Numbered from the stretch's first letter, positions 1 to 13,080 are shown. The stretch is DNA of 64,000 nt from Cardiocondyla obscurior (GCF_019399895.1 NC_091876.1:2208381-2272380), one strand, 5' to 3'. The notes: generated by a model from the sequence alone, not told the origin. Program-made: numbers and translations.

Positions 1-810
1 AATTATTTAAGCCTCAGCGGCTCTGCGTAATCTGCGTCGATTTATTATTATCCGGGCACGAGTATAAATTTAAGTATACGCGGCCGTTTCGTCGCACGGG
101 ATATTGAGCGCTGTTAGTTATTCCTTTCTTTTCTTTTTCCTCGGGCAAAGATAGCAGGCGCGAAGTAACGGCCGCGGGTTGTAAAATAAACAGTGCAGAT
201 TTATTGCGAGGGTATGGAAGAAAACGTGCGCGTCCACGAACGAATGCGTTTCTAAGTTCCTCGTTTTAACGAGCGTATTAAGTACGTAACGGGGCCTCCT
301 AGTCGCGAATCGCTATCGGTGTATCGCGATGGGTACCCTCGATAGTTACGCGACCAACTGAGGAACGTTCAACGCGATAAAACTGATCTCCAATTCTGTG
401 ATCACGAAGCGGAAAAAATTGACTAATAAGATCCTATCCTTCCACTGTAATAAAGATAATTTAAAAAGAACGAAAAAAAAAGGAAAAAAAAAAATCTTTT
501 TGAGATTTATTACCTCATAATGTAAGGTTTTAATTATAAAATTTCGTGCGTGTCTTTCGTAAGGCCTCGCGAAGGCTGCGTCGTTTCTTTTTTCTTTTTT
601 TCTTTTTTTCCTCCCGTGCAAAAAGCACGATCTCAGACTCAGTGACCTAACAAACTCTAGATAGAATCTGCAACATAACTGTATTACACGCCGTGTCCAT
701 AGTTTGTCTCTGTCCCGTCTAACATTCGTCTTTAAAGAAAAGAAGCGCGGTTCGTTTCGCGGAGCGATAACTCACGCATCGTCGCGCGCTCATACACAAG
801 GGGAACAACT

Positions 811-843
811 GCCGCCGCCGCCACCATCATCATCATCATCATC
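811..843. repeat. GCC then CAT triplet microsatellite
   Basis: Four GCC units are followed by about six CAT units. The repeat lies in svp intron 2 and is not part of a recognised coding frame. Confidence 0.9.
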
Positions 844-1054
844 GTCCTCGAATAGACAAGGGGGGGGAACGGGGGAAAAGCGCCAGGATACCGGAGTAAA
901 CGCACCATCCCGTCCCGAGCGCTCGCAATTAAGGGTTAATTAAATTGAGCGGCTTCCTAGATTTCTGTAATCATCGCGGACAGTATCTACGGGGTAATCT
1001 TCAGCGCATCCTGTCTGCCTCGAGGGCCCCACGGAAGGAAGGGGCCCCGAGGTA

Positions 1055-1076
1055 AGGTCATGCACCCCGCTGACCT
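1055..1076. promoter_or_regulatory. inverted AGGTCA pair, 10-bp spacer
   Basis: AGGTCA (1055-1060) and TGACCT (1071-1076) form an inverted pair in svp intron 2. COUP-TF receptors tolerate varied half-site spacing, so autoregulation is possible but unproven. Confidence 0.4.
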
Positions 1077-1084
1077 CGGACCAT

Positions 1085-1440
1085 CGTCTCTCCTCTCTCT
1101 CTCTCTCGTTCTGGTCCCCTTTTCCCCGCGTCCCGCTTCTTCTCTCGATGCTTCTCCACCTTCGTACCTTCTTCTCTCGTCTCGCTTCTTTAACCCTCCT
1201 TCCCCTCCCTACGTCAGCCACGACCTCTCGCCTCTTCTGCCTTCTCCCGTCGCTGCTGTTGCTGCTGCTGCTGCCGTTCCTGCCAGCGGTGCCGGCAACC
1301 CCCCTCGCCCTCGTCATCCTCTTCCTCCGCCCTTCGTGCACTTTTCTTTTCCTCGGCCTTTTCTTCGTCTTCTACTTCTACTACTACTACTAGTTCTTCT
1401 TCTCCTTCTTCTCTTTTCTTTCCTCTTTCCTTCCCGCGAA
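1085..1440. repeat. pyrimidine-rich (CT/CTT) low-complexity stretch
   Basis: The plus strand is dominated by C and T for about 350 bases, with CTG units at 1254-1273 and CTA units at 1374-1391. On the svp transcript this reads as a purine tract. Confidence 0.85.
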
Positions 1441-3136
1441 TCTTTCGTTCGTGCGAACGTATATGGTGGAGACCAGGTGAGTGTAGACAGAGTTACGTGC
1501 CCCGTGCTCGCGAGCAGCTCAAATTATTATCAAAGACCGGGGCATCATCGCGGATAATGGGCGGATGTCGCTGTGACAGGGCAGAAAACGCGACGTCTTC
1601 TCCGCGCTTCTCCCGTCTACGTTCCTGTGGGAAAAACTCCGCCGCGGGCTAGAAGAGCCGGCGGGGTCTCGTGCGAATAATCGTGCGCGAGCTTCTCTTT
1701 CATAAAGTACAATGTGACTCACGATATTCAAGAATGCGGTGCCTTTGGGAAGCCGTGCGCTTTCTACAGCCCGCGCATGAAAGAGAGCCCAGATCAAAAT
1801 GAGGAACAGCGGTTCCGGTCTCAAGGTTTTGATAATTCGCAATGCAAGATATTAGCAAGATATTATTCGAAAAGCATTAAGAAATTACGTCGAATATAAA
1901 TTCGATGATTTTGTATCACGTAGAGGACGCGTTATTAAAATTTCAATTTAAGAGATAATTTAAAGTCGACGCTAAATTGCGTTAAACAAGCGTCTCGATC
2001 TGAAAGTGTCGTACGGCTGGCATTCGATTAATTGCTACACCTGAGGAAGTAACAAATCAATTCAACTCGTTCGCGTAGTCTGCGCCTCGTTACGCTTTCC
2101 TTTCGGGCGCGACAGAATCGCCGTTCGCGGTCGATCGCCGGGTCGACGCGTGCGGCTGATACGCGTAAAAACGCGTGATTTACCGGGTTTACGATCGCGG
2201 CGCGAGCACGCTTCGGGGCAGGCAGACACGGCCGCGCCGGCCACGATGAACGGCCAAGTCTCGGACGGAAGTGGCCGTACACCTGGGCAGGTCCGAGAGA
2301 GCCGATGACCAGCGAGAGAGCGCGCGCTCTTCTTTTCTCCTCGTTGCGCGCGCGCAGCGGAACAAGGTCAGATCTTATCGCGCGCGATGCGAGTAGCCAA
2401 GTTCAAGAACGGCGGAACGTGGAATCACGGGCGGGGGATAAGGCGTGGGAACCTTTCCGGCCTTTCCACGGGTCGCAATTAAAAAGTTCCTGGCCGCGTC
2501 ATAAAGCCGTCGCTTCGGTACGCGACGATTTTCGGACGCGTAAAACTGACCAAGCAGAACGCCAACGCGTCAGGACTCGCAGAGTTATTTTAGAAACTTC
2601 TGCGGGCGTATCTCATCAGCAGATAAAAAAAATAATTATCGTATAAAAATGAGCAGTGTAATTCTTAGATGTAAGCCGTGCGGTTTCTTATTATTCTTAT
2701 GTATAATTATGGTATGTGATATCAGAATTTCCGCAGTTCAATCGGGACAATGCCAAGAGCTTGAAAAGGAAAGCTGATTTGCGGACCGTGTGACGGAGAG
2801 TTTAACGGGTGATCACAGCGGGTCGCGAATACTATTATCGCATCGACATCTTGACGGCGACGTTTCCCCGAATATTGAGTGAACACAAGTAACTTTCTAG
2901 CCGATAATCGTATAAAAGTGTCGCTCGAATAAATTATGAAATAAAATTAAATTTAATATAAAGATATTTTTCTCTTTTCTTTTTCTTTTTTTTTTTTCTT
3001 TGAACAAACTGGCGATTATTAATCTTTTTCCTGAATTTCGGACACTGCTGTCAAGGCATTTCGGCGACCACGATGTAATCACCAGTGGAGATCGATCGCT
3101 AATAAATTCGTAAAAAGGGTTCAGTACAGTGCATAC

Positions 3137-3286
3137 CTTCCCGGCGCATGCCCATCTTCAGGCACTTTTTCAAGCGGCAAAACTGGCACTGGTTTCTATG
3201 ATGTTGGTCGATCGGACAGTTTCTCGTCCCTCGACACGAGTACGTTAGGTTCCGCCTGACACTTCTCTTGAAGAAACTCTTACATC
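3137..3286 (-). CDS. svp: seven-up second coding exon: rest of DNA-binding domain (second zinc finger)
   Basis: This 150-nt exon continues Svp from G117. It begins CKSFFKRSVRRNLTYSC and includes CPIDQHHRNQCQFCRLKKC, followed by LKMGMRRE. The cysteines of zinc finger 2 (C134, C140, C150, C153) and the last P-box cysteine C118 are all present, so the domain should bind AGGTCA-type half-sites. The acceptor is tttttgtttcag at 3287 and the donor is GAAG/gtatgc at 3136. Both junctions are phase 1. The final split codon starts with G after GAA, matching the MRREA sequence that follows in COUP-TFs, so the next exon should begin with the last two bases of that Ala codon. Svp is known from flies in photoreceptor fate, neuroblast timing, heart cell identity and dampening of ecdysone signalling through Ultraspiracle. 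The ligand-binding domain is not in this window, so the gene is partial here because of the window edge, not because of a break. Confidence 0.97.
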
Positions 3287-4752
3287 CTGAAACAAAAATA
3301 AAATGCACTACGTCAGATACATTTAAATAAAAAAAAAAATATATTGGTATTTTCCGCGAAACATTTTAACGCGACGATTAACACATTTATTACTTCCCAT
3401 TGGAAAACAAATTCTAAATCGAATGTCCTCGTTAGGAGTGAAAAAAAAAAAATTTATTTCCCGTCTTTCTCTGCAGGCAATTTAAATTTCAAGACATCAA
3501 TCGTGCTTTCTCTATTAACGTCATATACGATTAGACGCTTCGCGAGACCAATCTTCCAAGACAAAAAACATTTAACCACTTTTCGCTGACGTATGGTAGC
3601 GTATTTTTTCCATGTTCTCGTAAATTCACGCGCCACAATAAACGCGCGGAATAACGAGAGGCAACGCTCGATCGGCACGCGATAAAGCACAAGCGATTAG
3701 CCTACCACGTGCTGAAATCAAGATCCGTCCAAGTACGTGGACGGTTACGCGGATTCTTATTGATAGAGCGTGTATGAGCAGCCATAAACGTGACGGGACT
3801 GATGCTTAGGAAAAGGCATAGTAAGTTTCTCTTGTTTATTGGATGCATCTTGCGGCGCACGTAGACGTGCACGTGTGGAACGACGAGATTGCGTAGCGTG
3901 ATCGGGAGAACGAGCATAGGGAGGGCAGAAACGGGGAGGCACCGGGACCGATGATACGTGATTACGCAAATTTTGTAACATGCACGTTGCAACGAGACCG
4001 ATGCACCTTGAGGTCATCGTAGGGAGCGCGGATCTAAGTTACGGCGGATGCACGATCTGGCACAATGGCGAGGCCGCGCACACGCGCGACGCTCGGTACA
4101 AGGGGGCTGCTTGCCTCCTTATGGGAATGAGTCGAAAGTGCCGACGGACTTGATCACGAAAATCCTATTAGCAGCCGTCCCGCTGAGACCCGAGCGCTCT
4201 CCCGTTTTCACCGCCGCGAGATTTATTTATTCGGATATCACTCGTCCAGAAATCGATTCGCGCGAGATGCGCTTTTACGATCCTGCCGAAACTGCAAGGT
4301 ACCGTTGGGAGAATTTATCTTCCGAATTAAAGGTCAGTGCCATTTACAATTCGTGATATGCGTTTATTAAATTTTAATTGTTGTACGTAATTTTTATATA
4401 TATTTCTTTTTTAATTTGCGAGATGGAATATTCTCTACTTTTATTTCTCTTAAACACGTTATACGAATCGTTTTAATTCTCCCCGTCTTTTTTATTCGCG
4501 GAAAACTGCGGACAGCGAGGACGAGCGCAATAATAATCGTGGCGAGCCGACAGGCCGGGTCGTTCTTTGATTGGCGCGCGAATGGTCGTGCACGCGGCTT
4601 CCCTAATGAGTGGTTAGTTAATTGCTGGTGGTAATGGAGCGGCAGGAGAGAAAGGAGTCCGATAAAGAGCCACTACCACGGGGTGACGACGCGGTGCGAC
4701 ACAATTCAATTTAATAAACAGCGAGGCGGGCAATAATTCCGCGTCGTAAAAG

Positions 4753-4771
4753 CACGTGGGACACGCACGTG
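4753..4771. promoter_or_regulatory. paired CACGTG E-boxes
   Basis: Two perfect CACGTG boxes lie 13 bp apart start to start in intron 1; bHLH-type binding is inferred. Confidence 0.45.
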
Positions 4772-6461
4772 AGTAAAACCAGCGCCGGCCGGTGCACGCG
4801 CGCGCGTACCAGGGGTTAAAAGGTGATCGGGGCCACTCGGCTGATTTTAATTAAAACACCCCGTTGGATAGAATCCGCGCGCACACCTGCGTACGAGCAT
4901 CGGCGAAACGAAATCGAAGATTAAAGTAGAATCTATTCATTTATTAATATAAGTAGGCCTTAATCTTTAAAAGAAAAAAAGATCCTGGCAGATATCTTGC
5001 ACTTCGAGAAAAAAAAAGTGAATGTTGCGAAATGATAAATTTCTACCGTTCTCAAATGATTATTTTAAACATCGCTAATATATGCAGATACATAATTATT
5101 AGATACACGCGTAGTTTCATCATCACAAATTTATGCAAAACTGTTTCAACGAATGGAATTCGTGCGTATTTCGTAATATTTTATATATTTTGCCCGAGAA
5201 TTGGACCTGGGTACAGAAAAGTTTACTGTCGCGATCGATGGCACGGCTACGTACATATAGATAAATAGTTAGCGCGCAGTTAAGTCAGCAATTTATATCG
5301 TAACAGAACGCCCGCTGCGCACGAACTTTCGAATCGAGATAAAGAGGTGATTTTGCTTGCCGACGTCCATAAGTCATTCGCAAGATTACTAATACTCTCG
5401 TTCACTCGCGTGAATCCGCAAAGACGTTCCATCGAGTCACCGAGATAGAGAAACGCGATATTGGCAACGCAAACAATCATAAGCGAAGCATGAATCGTCG
5501 CCGTGATTTAAAAATTAAGTCAAACAAATTTTTTTCTTTTTCTTTTTCCGACGTACAGCATCGAGCTAAAGTAATTGCTCTTTATCAGGTTCTAATAGTA
5601 AATAACTGAACTTCTTCTTTCCAACGTTAAACGAGAAAATAAGCTCGCGAACGAGAGATCAAAGGCGAACTGAATTCGCGAGTCGTTCGCGTCTTCGAAG
5701 TTTTAAGCTCCGTGGCTCTTCGACGGCGACGTGGTTGTCGCCGACGTCGATGTCGTCGGTACCGACAAAAAGCCAAGTACGAGCAAAGGGGATGGGGAGA
5801 GGGAGAAGAAGACGGAAAAAGAGCCGGGTCGCCATAACTACAAATTGCATCGTTACACGCAAATTACGCGATTATTCTGTGCGAGCCAACCACCGGCGAC
5901 CACGCAGTATATGTGAGCTCCGTGGCAGCGAAAGAGCAACGAAAGAAAGAGAACGTAAGAAACACCGAGCGAGCACGATGTAGATGAAGGAAGAAAGCGA
6001 GAGAAAGAGAGAAAGCTCGCTCGTACACAACTACCGTTTATACTTTCAGATTGTAGCTTGCGAGGTTCGCCGCGAGCTCAAATTGCTCGCGTCATTGAAT
6101 TTTCATTGCTAGTCCTTCGTGGCATGCCACGGCGCGTACCGAGTGCCAACTCGCGACAGGACAAATCCCCGCGTACGTCGATGTGGAGAGAATGTCTTAA
6201 TCCCTCCAGGACGTTTCGCTGCTTCAAGCTGGACGATCGTATTCGATCGGATTCACCTAATTAAGGTCCCATTTGCGACGAAAGGGTATTTATGGTTTAT
6301 TAACATTGCGTAGACGGGGCTCCGTTATTGCTTTTCGTGGCGCTCTGCAAAAAAAAAAAAAAAAAAGATGCCGCCTGGAGGGTCTTCGGAGGCCGGATCG
6401 ACTTATTGCCGCGCCTAATGAGAAGTTGATTTAATTTTAATAGATCGCGTCGCCAGTCGCC

Positions 6462-6475
6462 ACGGTAATTACCGT
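6462..6475. promoter_or_regulatory. 14-bp palindrome centred on TAATTA
   Basis: ACGGTAATTACCGT is its own reverse complement. TAATTA is the classic homeodomain core; binding is inferred only. Confidence 0.55.
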
Positions 6476-9150
6476 CGCAGAACCGACGTCCTCGTTGGCG
6501 CGCGAATCTGCGGCAATTGATCGATTCGCACTTAGCCGTGACGCACGACGTTATCTCTCGATGTGCGTGAAGAATAGGTAAATCTAGCAAAATTAAAACT
6601 CCGCGAGTGTTGAGTAAAGAAAATTGCACGAGACGAATGGAGATAACCTAGCGTGTCGTTTAGTTAATAATACATTTGCAGATATTATAGATACAAATAA
6701 CTGGTATATTTAAATTAAAAAGTAGTAATTTTTTATTTCTTTCCGCGTAATCGCGTTTCAATAATTTCTTCTTTACGTATCTGTTAGATTCCTCAACAGT
6801 CTAAAAAGAACAATTGTACGTATCGATTTTGTAGTTAAACCAATTACTTTTTTATTTTTTTATTTTTACACCTGTGGCAAATTCGATAAGTAGTATCGTT
6901 CGTGAGTAGATTAATTTAACAAGAGCTGGAATCCAGCAAAAGAAGGATAAAATGCGTTAGACAGCTCGACATTGCATCTCAATAAGAAGCAAGCGACTCA
7001 TATGAGAAGATCGCGAGAAAATAACTATGCTCGCGAAGAAACGAGTAAAAAGGATCCAGGAATGTGCGCGAGAGTCGGAAAAGGGAATCTGAGAATGGAA
7101 TGTAGTGAAACACGTAGGGAAAGAGTGATGAGGAAATATTAACTTCTCCCCGAGTTCCTTTTTAATTTCTCTTTGAACAAATAACGATATGCATTTTATA
7201 GCGTTGTGTACTTTAGCTTATTGTAACGTGCGCAATATCAAAAGTGTTCGAAATCAAAATATTCCGTACGGCAAATTTTATCAAGTTTCGCTCTGATACT
7301 AGTAATATCTTTCAGCGAAACGTTCAATTACGTTTATTCAACGTTATAGAAATCTTTTAATAATCTGATATATTTATTAATTTTGGTTTTATTTTATTGG
7401 CGTAATTTTTTTTTTTTTAATTTCGAGTATTAATATTCCCGTTTTTTAAATATTGGTTTAATATATAACATGATATTGTTTATCTTTCTTCTTATTTAAA
7501 ATCAGATACGAGATACGTTATATTATACATAAAAGTTCGCAAAGCAAGTCATTAATTCTGGAAAAAAGAAAAAAAGGGAAAATGTAACGTTATTAACATA
7601 CGAAAGTAAGCATTACAATTGTGCCAATAAACCACCAGGTGTTTCATGCACGTTTTTCTTGCAACAAGCATTTCCGCTTGTCATTATGCGTTCACAATCG
7701 CTTAGTAATCTCGAGGACATCGCGCGATTTAACATTTCGGAGGATCATCATTAACGGTCTCCTAAATGGTTTAATTAAGGACTCGCCGTACGCGCGCGAT
7801 GAGTCACACGAAAATTCGCGATTTTTCCTGAAAAAAAAAAAGGAAAAAAAAAATTGCAAAGGACGATTAACGTACAGTCATCAGCGATGAGACACGAGTC
7901 GAACGGACCATGATACGCGATTATGCCAAAGAGAATTGACTGATCGTGACTCACGATTGCACTGTCGCGATGCCGTGACTCTGCAAAACGCTTTGGCACT
8001 CGCAGACTTTGGACATTATGAACGCGTTTAAAAAAAAAATACGAGACATAAAATGTCCACAAGTATTTGCAACATAAACATTGCTGAAGATGTGTGCTAC
8101 TGGCATTACATTTATTTCCATAATTACGTGTTTTGTTTTACCTCAATATACAAGTTTTTATAATATTACATAATTCCATATTGATATACCGGTCTAAATA
8201 AAAAAAAATTAAAAAAAAAAAAAAAGAAGCGCGGAAATGAATCGTTATTTATTTCACTGCTGTATTATCTTGACTAAAATAATGACAAGTTTTCTTAAAT
8301 GATACATATTAATTAGACGACATAATTTTAGACACGAAAAATGTGAATCGCGCCGTATTAATCAAGCTTCACGCGAGCGTGGATGATAGTCGAACGTATT
8401 CATCATCGTTGATCGATAAGTTGAAGACCATGTGTTAGGATTTCGTTTCGATTGTTTCTCTTTTCTTTTCCCTTTTTTTTTTTCGCAGGATGAAGCGCTA
8501 ATCGCGCTTCGATATCGTCGACGAAAGCGTAGCGAAATCGATCGCGAGCGATCGCCGCTGAGGATGTCCGCGGCGAGACGTGAGTCACGACGTTCGGAAC
8601 GAGCGACTTTGTGGCGAATAATGACGGTAATTATAATAATAAGACCGACAAGATATGCAAGCGGTGGTATTAAGGCCAAGGGATAACGATAGCGGACCGC
8701 GCTCTTCTACCTTATAACCGCCACATCACGAGCTTCCCTTCATTATGATCTCGTTTCGCATGTTACGTTCTTAATTATTTGTCCTTGGGAGGTAGAAGAC
8801 GATAGAGTGAATTAGCAAACGTTTCCGGTTTGTTGTGCTCATCGGCGAATCTATTAAGAAAACGCTAACATGCGTGGGAAATGATGACAAGGTTTAAACG
8901 TTTCTAGTATGTGTCTTTTCCAAAAGCAATTATATCAAAAATAAAATTAAAATTAATCGTAATATTTCATGATTAAATATACATTTTATTTAACATAATT
9001 TTCAAATCTTCTTTCCCACATTAAGTTTTAAATAAATAAATTAAAAAAATGTAGGATAACGAAAAATAAATATATCTGCAACCAAGTCTGATCGTTCACT
9101 TTCCGTACACGTTAGTTTCCAAAATTTCAGCGGACGCTCGATAACATTTC

Positions 9151-12100
9151 GACTGTTTAACAGCGAGAGGGGGACGAATGGCAAGAAGAACTCTTTTTAC
9201 CGTGCAGGAAGAGAAGTGGCGCGCGATTCGGTCAGTAACGTTTCGACTCGGTCGCGTAAAATTAACGACATTGTTATAATTAATTAGCTCGGCCAGACCG
9301 ACGGCGAAGCGGCGGCTAGATAGCGGCGGTGTGCGAGAGCGCGAGGTTCGTTAGCAGGATAATTGGTCACAGAGGATGCGTCCAGGTAAGTCGCGCCTTG
9401 GTAATTCTATGCTCGACGCGATATACATATATATATATCTATATATATGTATATACACACGCGTACAGACCCGGTGCCGTGTCCGACGTCCTGGCGATGT
9501 AAGACCTTGCCGCTGGTGCATGCTCTTAGAAACAACCACAAGCTACCCAAGACACGGCACATTGCATCGTACCCGAGTGGAAGGAAACATAACTTACATC
9601 AACTATTCTCTCCTTCTCGTTCGCTTAAGTATTTTTTTTTCTTAATTCAGTTTAAAAAAAAAAACCATAATTATAATCGTTCTTTTCATATAAACATATA
9701 GATTATAAGCGACGCCTCGCACTTGATTTGTTTCCCCCCCGCGAGATTTCTAAATAATTGAGTTATTACATTTCTATATACGTCGCCTTTCTTTTAAATG
9801 TAACTTTAATCGTTTTCACTTTCATATTTTGCTAATCTCATTTCCTGAAGTCAATTTTACCGATGGAGATTACTAGATAAGATCTCTCTCGGGATCCTCG
9901 ATGGTTCATAGATAAGTTTTCACAATTCGCTGAATAGCGCGATGCCTAGATATAGTCGGCAGTAAAAAGCATTGTTCATTAAAAGTCACGAATACGCTCG
10001 CGTGTCCTCCCGTCGAGTTTTACCGCTTTTACCTTATGCCCTCGATCCTCGAGATCCGCGACGATCGAGAAATACACGTCGGGGATTCTCTTCTAGAGAG
10101 AGATGAAACGCCGTTCAACGATATCGAGCAGCGCACATAGTTACCGATTAGAAAGTCCGACTCTTGTGAATACGCTGTTCGTGTAAGATAGTGCTTAGCG
10201 AGCGTCTCAGCGAGATCAAACGCCACGTCGCGACGTGATTCGAGGCTCGCCTTGTGTTCCGGAACGTTACCTCGATCGCGCGGCGAATATCATATAGGTA
10301 CTCTACTTTCGTTTCATACGTAATGCCTGCGGGATAATTGCTACGTGCGACGTGTCCCTATTTACATCCAGCTGATTAAAATATACAGGCGTAAGTATCA
10401 AAATGCGTTAAGTAATTTTTCATCTAACCTGGGTAATCGTTCTAATTATTGGTAATAAATGTCATTAAGGAAAATGAGTTGATTGAATCTGTAATTTGCA
10501 GTATTAAAACGTTCGAAGAAAAAAAAAGAGAGAAAATCTAAAACGTCTAATAACAATTATAAATAATTATCTCTTTCTCATTTCTTTTTTTTTACAAATA
10601 AATATAAAAAAAAATTTTTTTTTTAAATTCGTTAATTGTACATTTAACAAGACAAAATGCATTGCAATTAGAAAAAAAATTTCATTATCTTACTATTTTA
10701 AATCCACAAAAATTATCCGACCTTTTTTCCATCCGCGCAAAATCATCTTCAAGTATATCAGCCTTTCCTCTTCGTATCATACCCTTTACAACGTCGGAAA
10801 GAGACCGCGTCATTGCATGATTTGATGTGATCACGTTAATCAAAACGCCGGCGGCCCGTCACGAAGATCCGCGCCGTTTCATTTTCGCGAAACACTCGTG
10901 CTAACCGCGAAAACGTATGCCTCAGGTAGAAACGAGATTAATAAAGATTAGCAAAGTCGAAATAATACAGTATGATCTTGTTAGAACGATTAGCCCGCGG
11001 GTCGCTCCGGCTTCTTCCTTCCGCGCGTTTCAAACGTAAGTCCGTAAGTAAGCGTAAGACTCGCTTAAGGCGCAAGGGAGCGAAGTACCGCGAAGAAGAT
11101 AGGAAGCCCCTCGCGAATGTACCTCCGACCGGAATCAAGTTTCCACCCCGAACAGAACAGTGAAACTTTTCGGTATATTTATAAATGGCAAGCCTAATGC
11201 GGCGAATCGAATAAGAGCTTGACACACGTTTGGAATATCCTCCTTTACGCGGAAAATAAAAGTGTAACGTATTTTACAAGCCTTGCGTAAGATATAAAGA
11301 TTAATAAAAAAATTTTTAATAAATATTTTACGTAAGGAATCGAGGCGTGGGAAACACGGGAGTTGGATCTTACGCTGTCAAATATAAAGCCGGGGAAAGA
11401 AACCTAACTTTCACATTTGCTTGTAACCAAATTTACAAAAACGATTTTGCTTAAACAAAATCGTGAAAGCGGAAAACCTTTTTTTTTTTATCGCGCGAAA
11501 GGTATGTGTGTACTGTGAACGTAATGGGATTAAAAATGGCTTTAATTTTCTCGATACATTTCCGATTCCACTCGCTTTCCTGAGGCATCCGCAACGCCGA
11601 GGAATATCGTGCCAGATTTTCACGAGACAATTACTCTTAATCGTTTTTTAGAAATATATGCCCTTGCCCATTTTACTCTCCGCTCGTTATATTCGCCATT
11701 GTTGACGTAATTATGTCAAAATAGTTTGGGTTTATAATTTGCTAGTACGCGCTGAGGGGAGACTGGAAAAGGGTTCGGCTGTGTGAAAAGATAAAAACCC
11801 GTAGCACGTATAATATGTATAATAAATATCGCTCTCCGCGATCGTGCTGCGTTCACAAAGGTGTAACGTGACTCGTACAGAATGTACGTCACTCCACGAC
11901 AAATAGTATTTCTGTCTTAAAGACCAGTTTACTCGTGCCGCGCGTAATTACTATAATCAAAATCATATGGACATGGATTCTTAAGTAATGTTTGCCTCGA
12001 CCACGTACGTTCGTATGGAATTCGTCATGTAATAACGGCGCATTGTTCGAAATGTGAATGGTCCCGTGGAAGCCATTTCTGAAATTTTATTAAATTAATT

Positions 12101-13080
12101 GTGATGTAATAAATATAAATTTAATATTCTTAGTACCTTGCGTGGTATTAATTTGCTTGAAATATTATAACGTGGACTTTCAAAAGTAGAATAATAATAA
12201 ATTCTTTAAGCAAATTTTTTAAATTTGTCTTACAATCGAAATAAATGAAACATCTGATGTTGTAACATAATTAATATAAATATATGTCACGCGTTATGTA
12301 TATCTACGTCAAAAGGTTGAATGAAATGGTAATTTGAACAAATAAGACGATGTTATATGTATTTAATTGAACAATTAATTGACTCGATTAATAATTCGAA
12401 AGCACGATCGCCAAGATACAAATTATGCGCTTCAATCGCAATTCCCACCGTAGTTACGCCACGATTTCATTCACAGCGACATTTCCCTCTCCCCGAGAAC
12501 AAATAAATGTAATCGGCTGTATCCTCTGGGAACGACATCGAATACTCTCTCGTCACTCTTGTGGAGTGCAAGGACGAACGTTCAAGGCCGCGAACGGTTC
12601 ACCGCAGCTGGAGAACACTCGCGTCCACCGAAAACCTATCTCAAAAAAACACAGAGACACACAGGTGTGCCGATGTTCTCGAAAATTAGGGAGTTGGTGC
12701 CGTGGCAGAGATAATGACAGGGTTCAACGTAGCCAGCGTGTGAAACAATGCTCCGCGTTTGCCGTTACGTGAAAGAACACCGTAGCAATTGAGCCTCGAA
12801 CTCATTCATAAAATTTGCAACTCGCCCGTCGATTTACGACCCTTTTTAAGAAGTTTCTTTATATATTCTATATAATTAAATTTTTTTTTCCCCGCATGCA
12901 AATCAGTAATAAATTTAACTGTGGAATTAAATGTAAAAATATAATAAATAACGGAAGCAAGGTATCGCAAAAAAAAAAAAGAATTATGAGCGAAAACATT
13001 AAAGTTATGGAATATGATAATTAACATGGCTTAAGAAAGCTTTGCATCGAAGATTAAGAGAAAAAAAAATTGAAGGTCGG
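9151..13080. other. intron 1, middle: mostly AT-rich, no gene seen
   Basis: The segment includes a GC-rich patch at 9180-9400 ending in a strong plus-strand donor-like site, an AT repeat (9420-9456), AT-rich stretches (10400-10740, 12080-12420) and a moderately GC-rich patch at 10795-11170. A POU-type ATGCAAAT octamer lies at 12896-12903. The plus frame 12425-12772 has no recognisable domain. Confidence 0.6.
9420..9456. repeat. AT-rich dinucleotide array
   Basis: TA units with TATATC/TATATG interruptions form a 37-base array in intron 1. Confidence 0.85.

Larger units (their letters stand above)
1..3136 (-). other. svp: svp intron 2, 5' part (runs off the left edge)
   Basis: This stretch begins at the gtatgc donor after the second exon. 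No ligand-binding-domain coding sequence was found in any frame. It holds a GCC/CAT triplet repeat (811-843), a 350-bp pyrimidine-rich stretch (about 1085-1440), an inverted repeat (1018-1052) beside an inverted AGGTCA pair (1055-1076), a CpG-rich patch (about 2030-2460) and long T/A runs (2966-3003). The plus-strand frame from 1060 to 1557 is low-complexity pyrimidine translation and is not taken as a gene. Confidence 0.85.
3300..9150. other. intron 1, 3' third: mixed AT-rich and CpG-rich DNA
   Basis: No gene is supported. The CpG-rich parts (about 3850-4350, 4500-4910, 5640-6620, 8360-8720) alternate with AT-rich ones (about 6660-7600, 8070-8340, 8930-9080). The part 4630-4870 holds two CACGTG boxes, and 6060-6560 holds a 14-bp TAATTA-centred palindrome. 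These are the best candidate enhancers here. Confidence 0.6.

Noticed and set aside
1060..1557. 165-codon plus-strand frame in svp intron 2
   Set aside because: It is translation of a pyrimidine tract (poly-Leu/Phe/Ser/Pro). A good GTGAGT donor-like site at 1477 alone is not enough.
3099..3136. Extension of the svp frame past MRREG at the second exon
   Set aside because: The frame continues only into intron sequence after a clear gtatgc donor; COUP-TF proteins continue with Ala, not this reading.
8432..8686. Pyrimidine-rich TTTCGCAG acceptor-like site at 8488 followed by an open plus-strand frame
   Set aside because: The product is not recognised and no matching donor or upstream exon could be argued; the T run alone makes acceptor look-alikes common.
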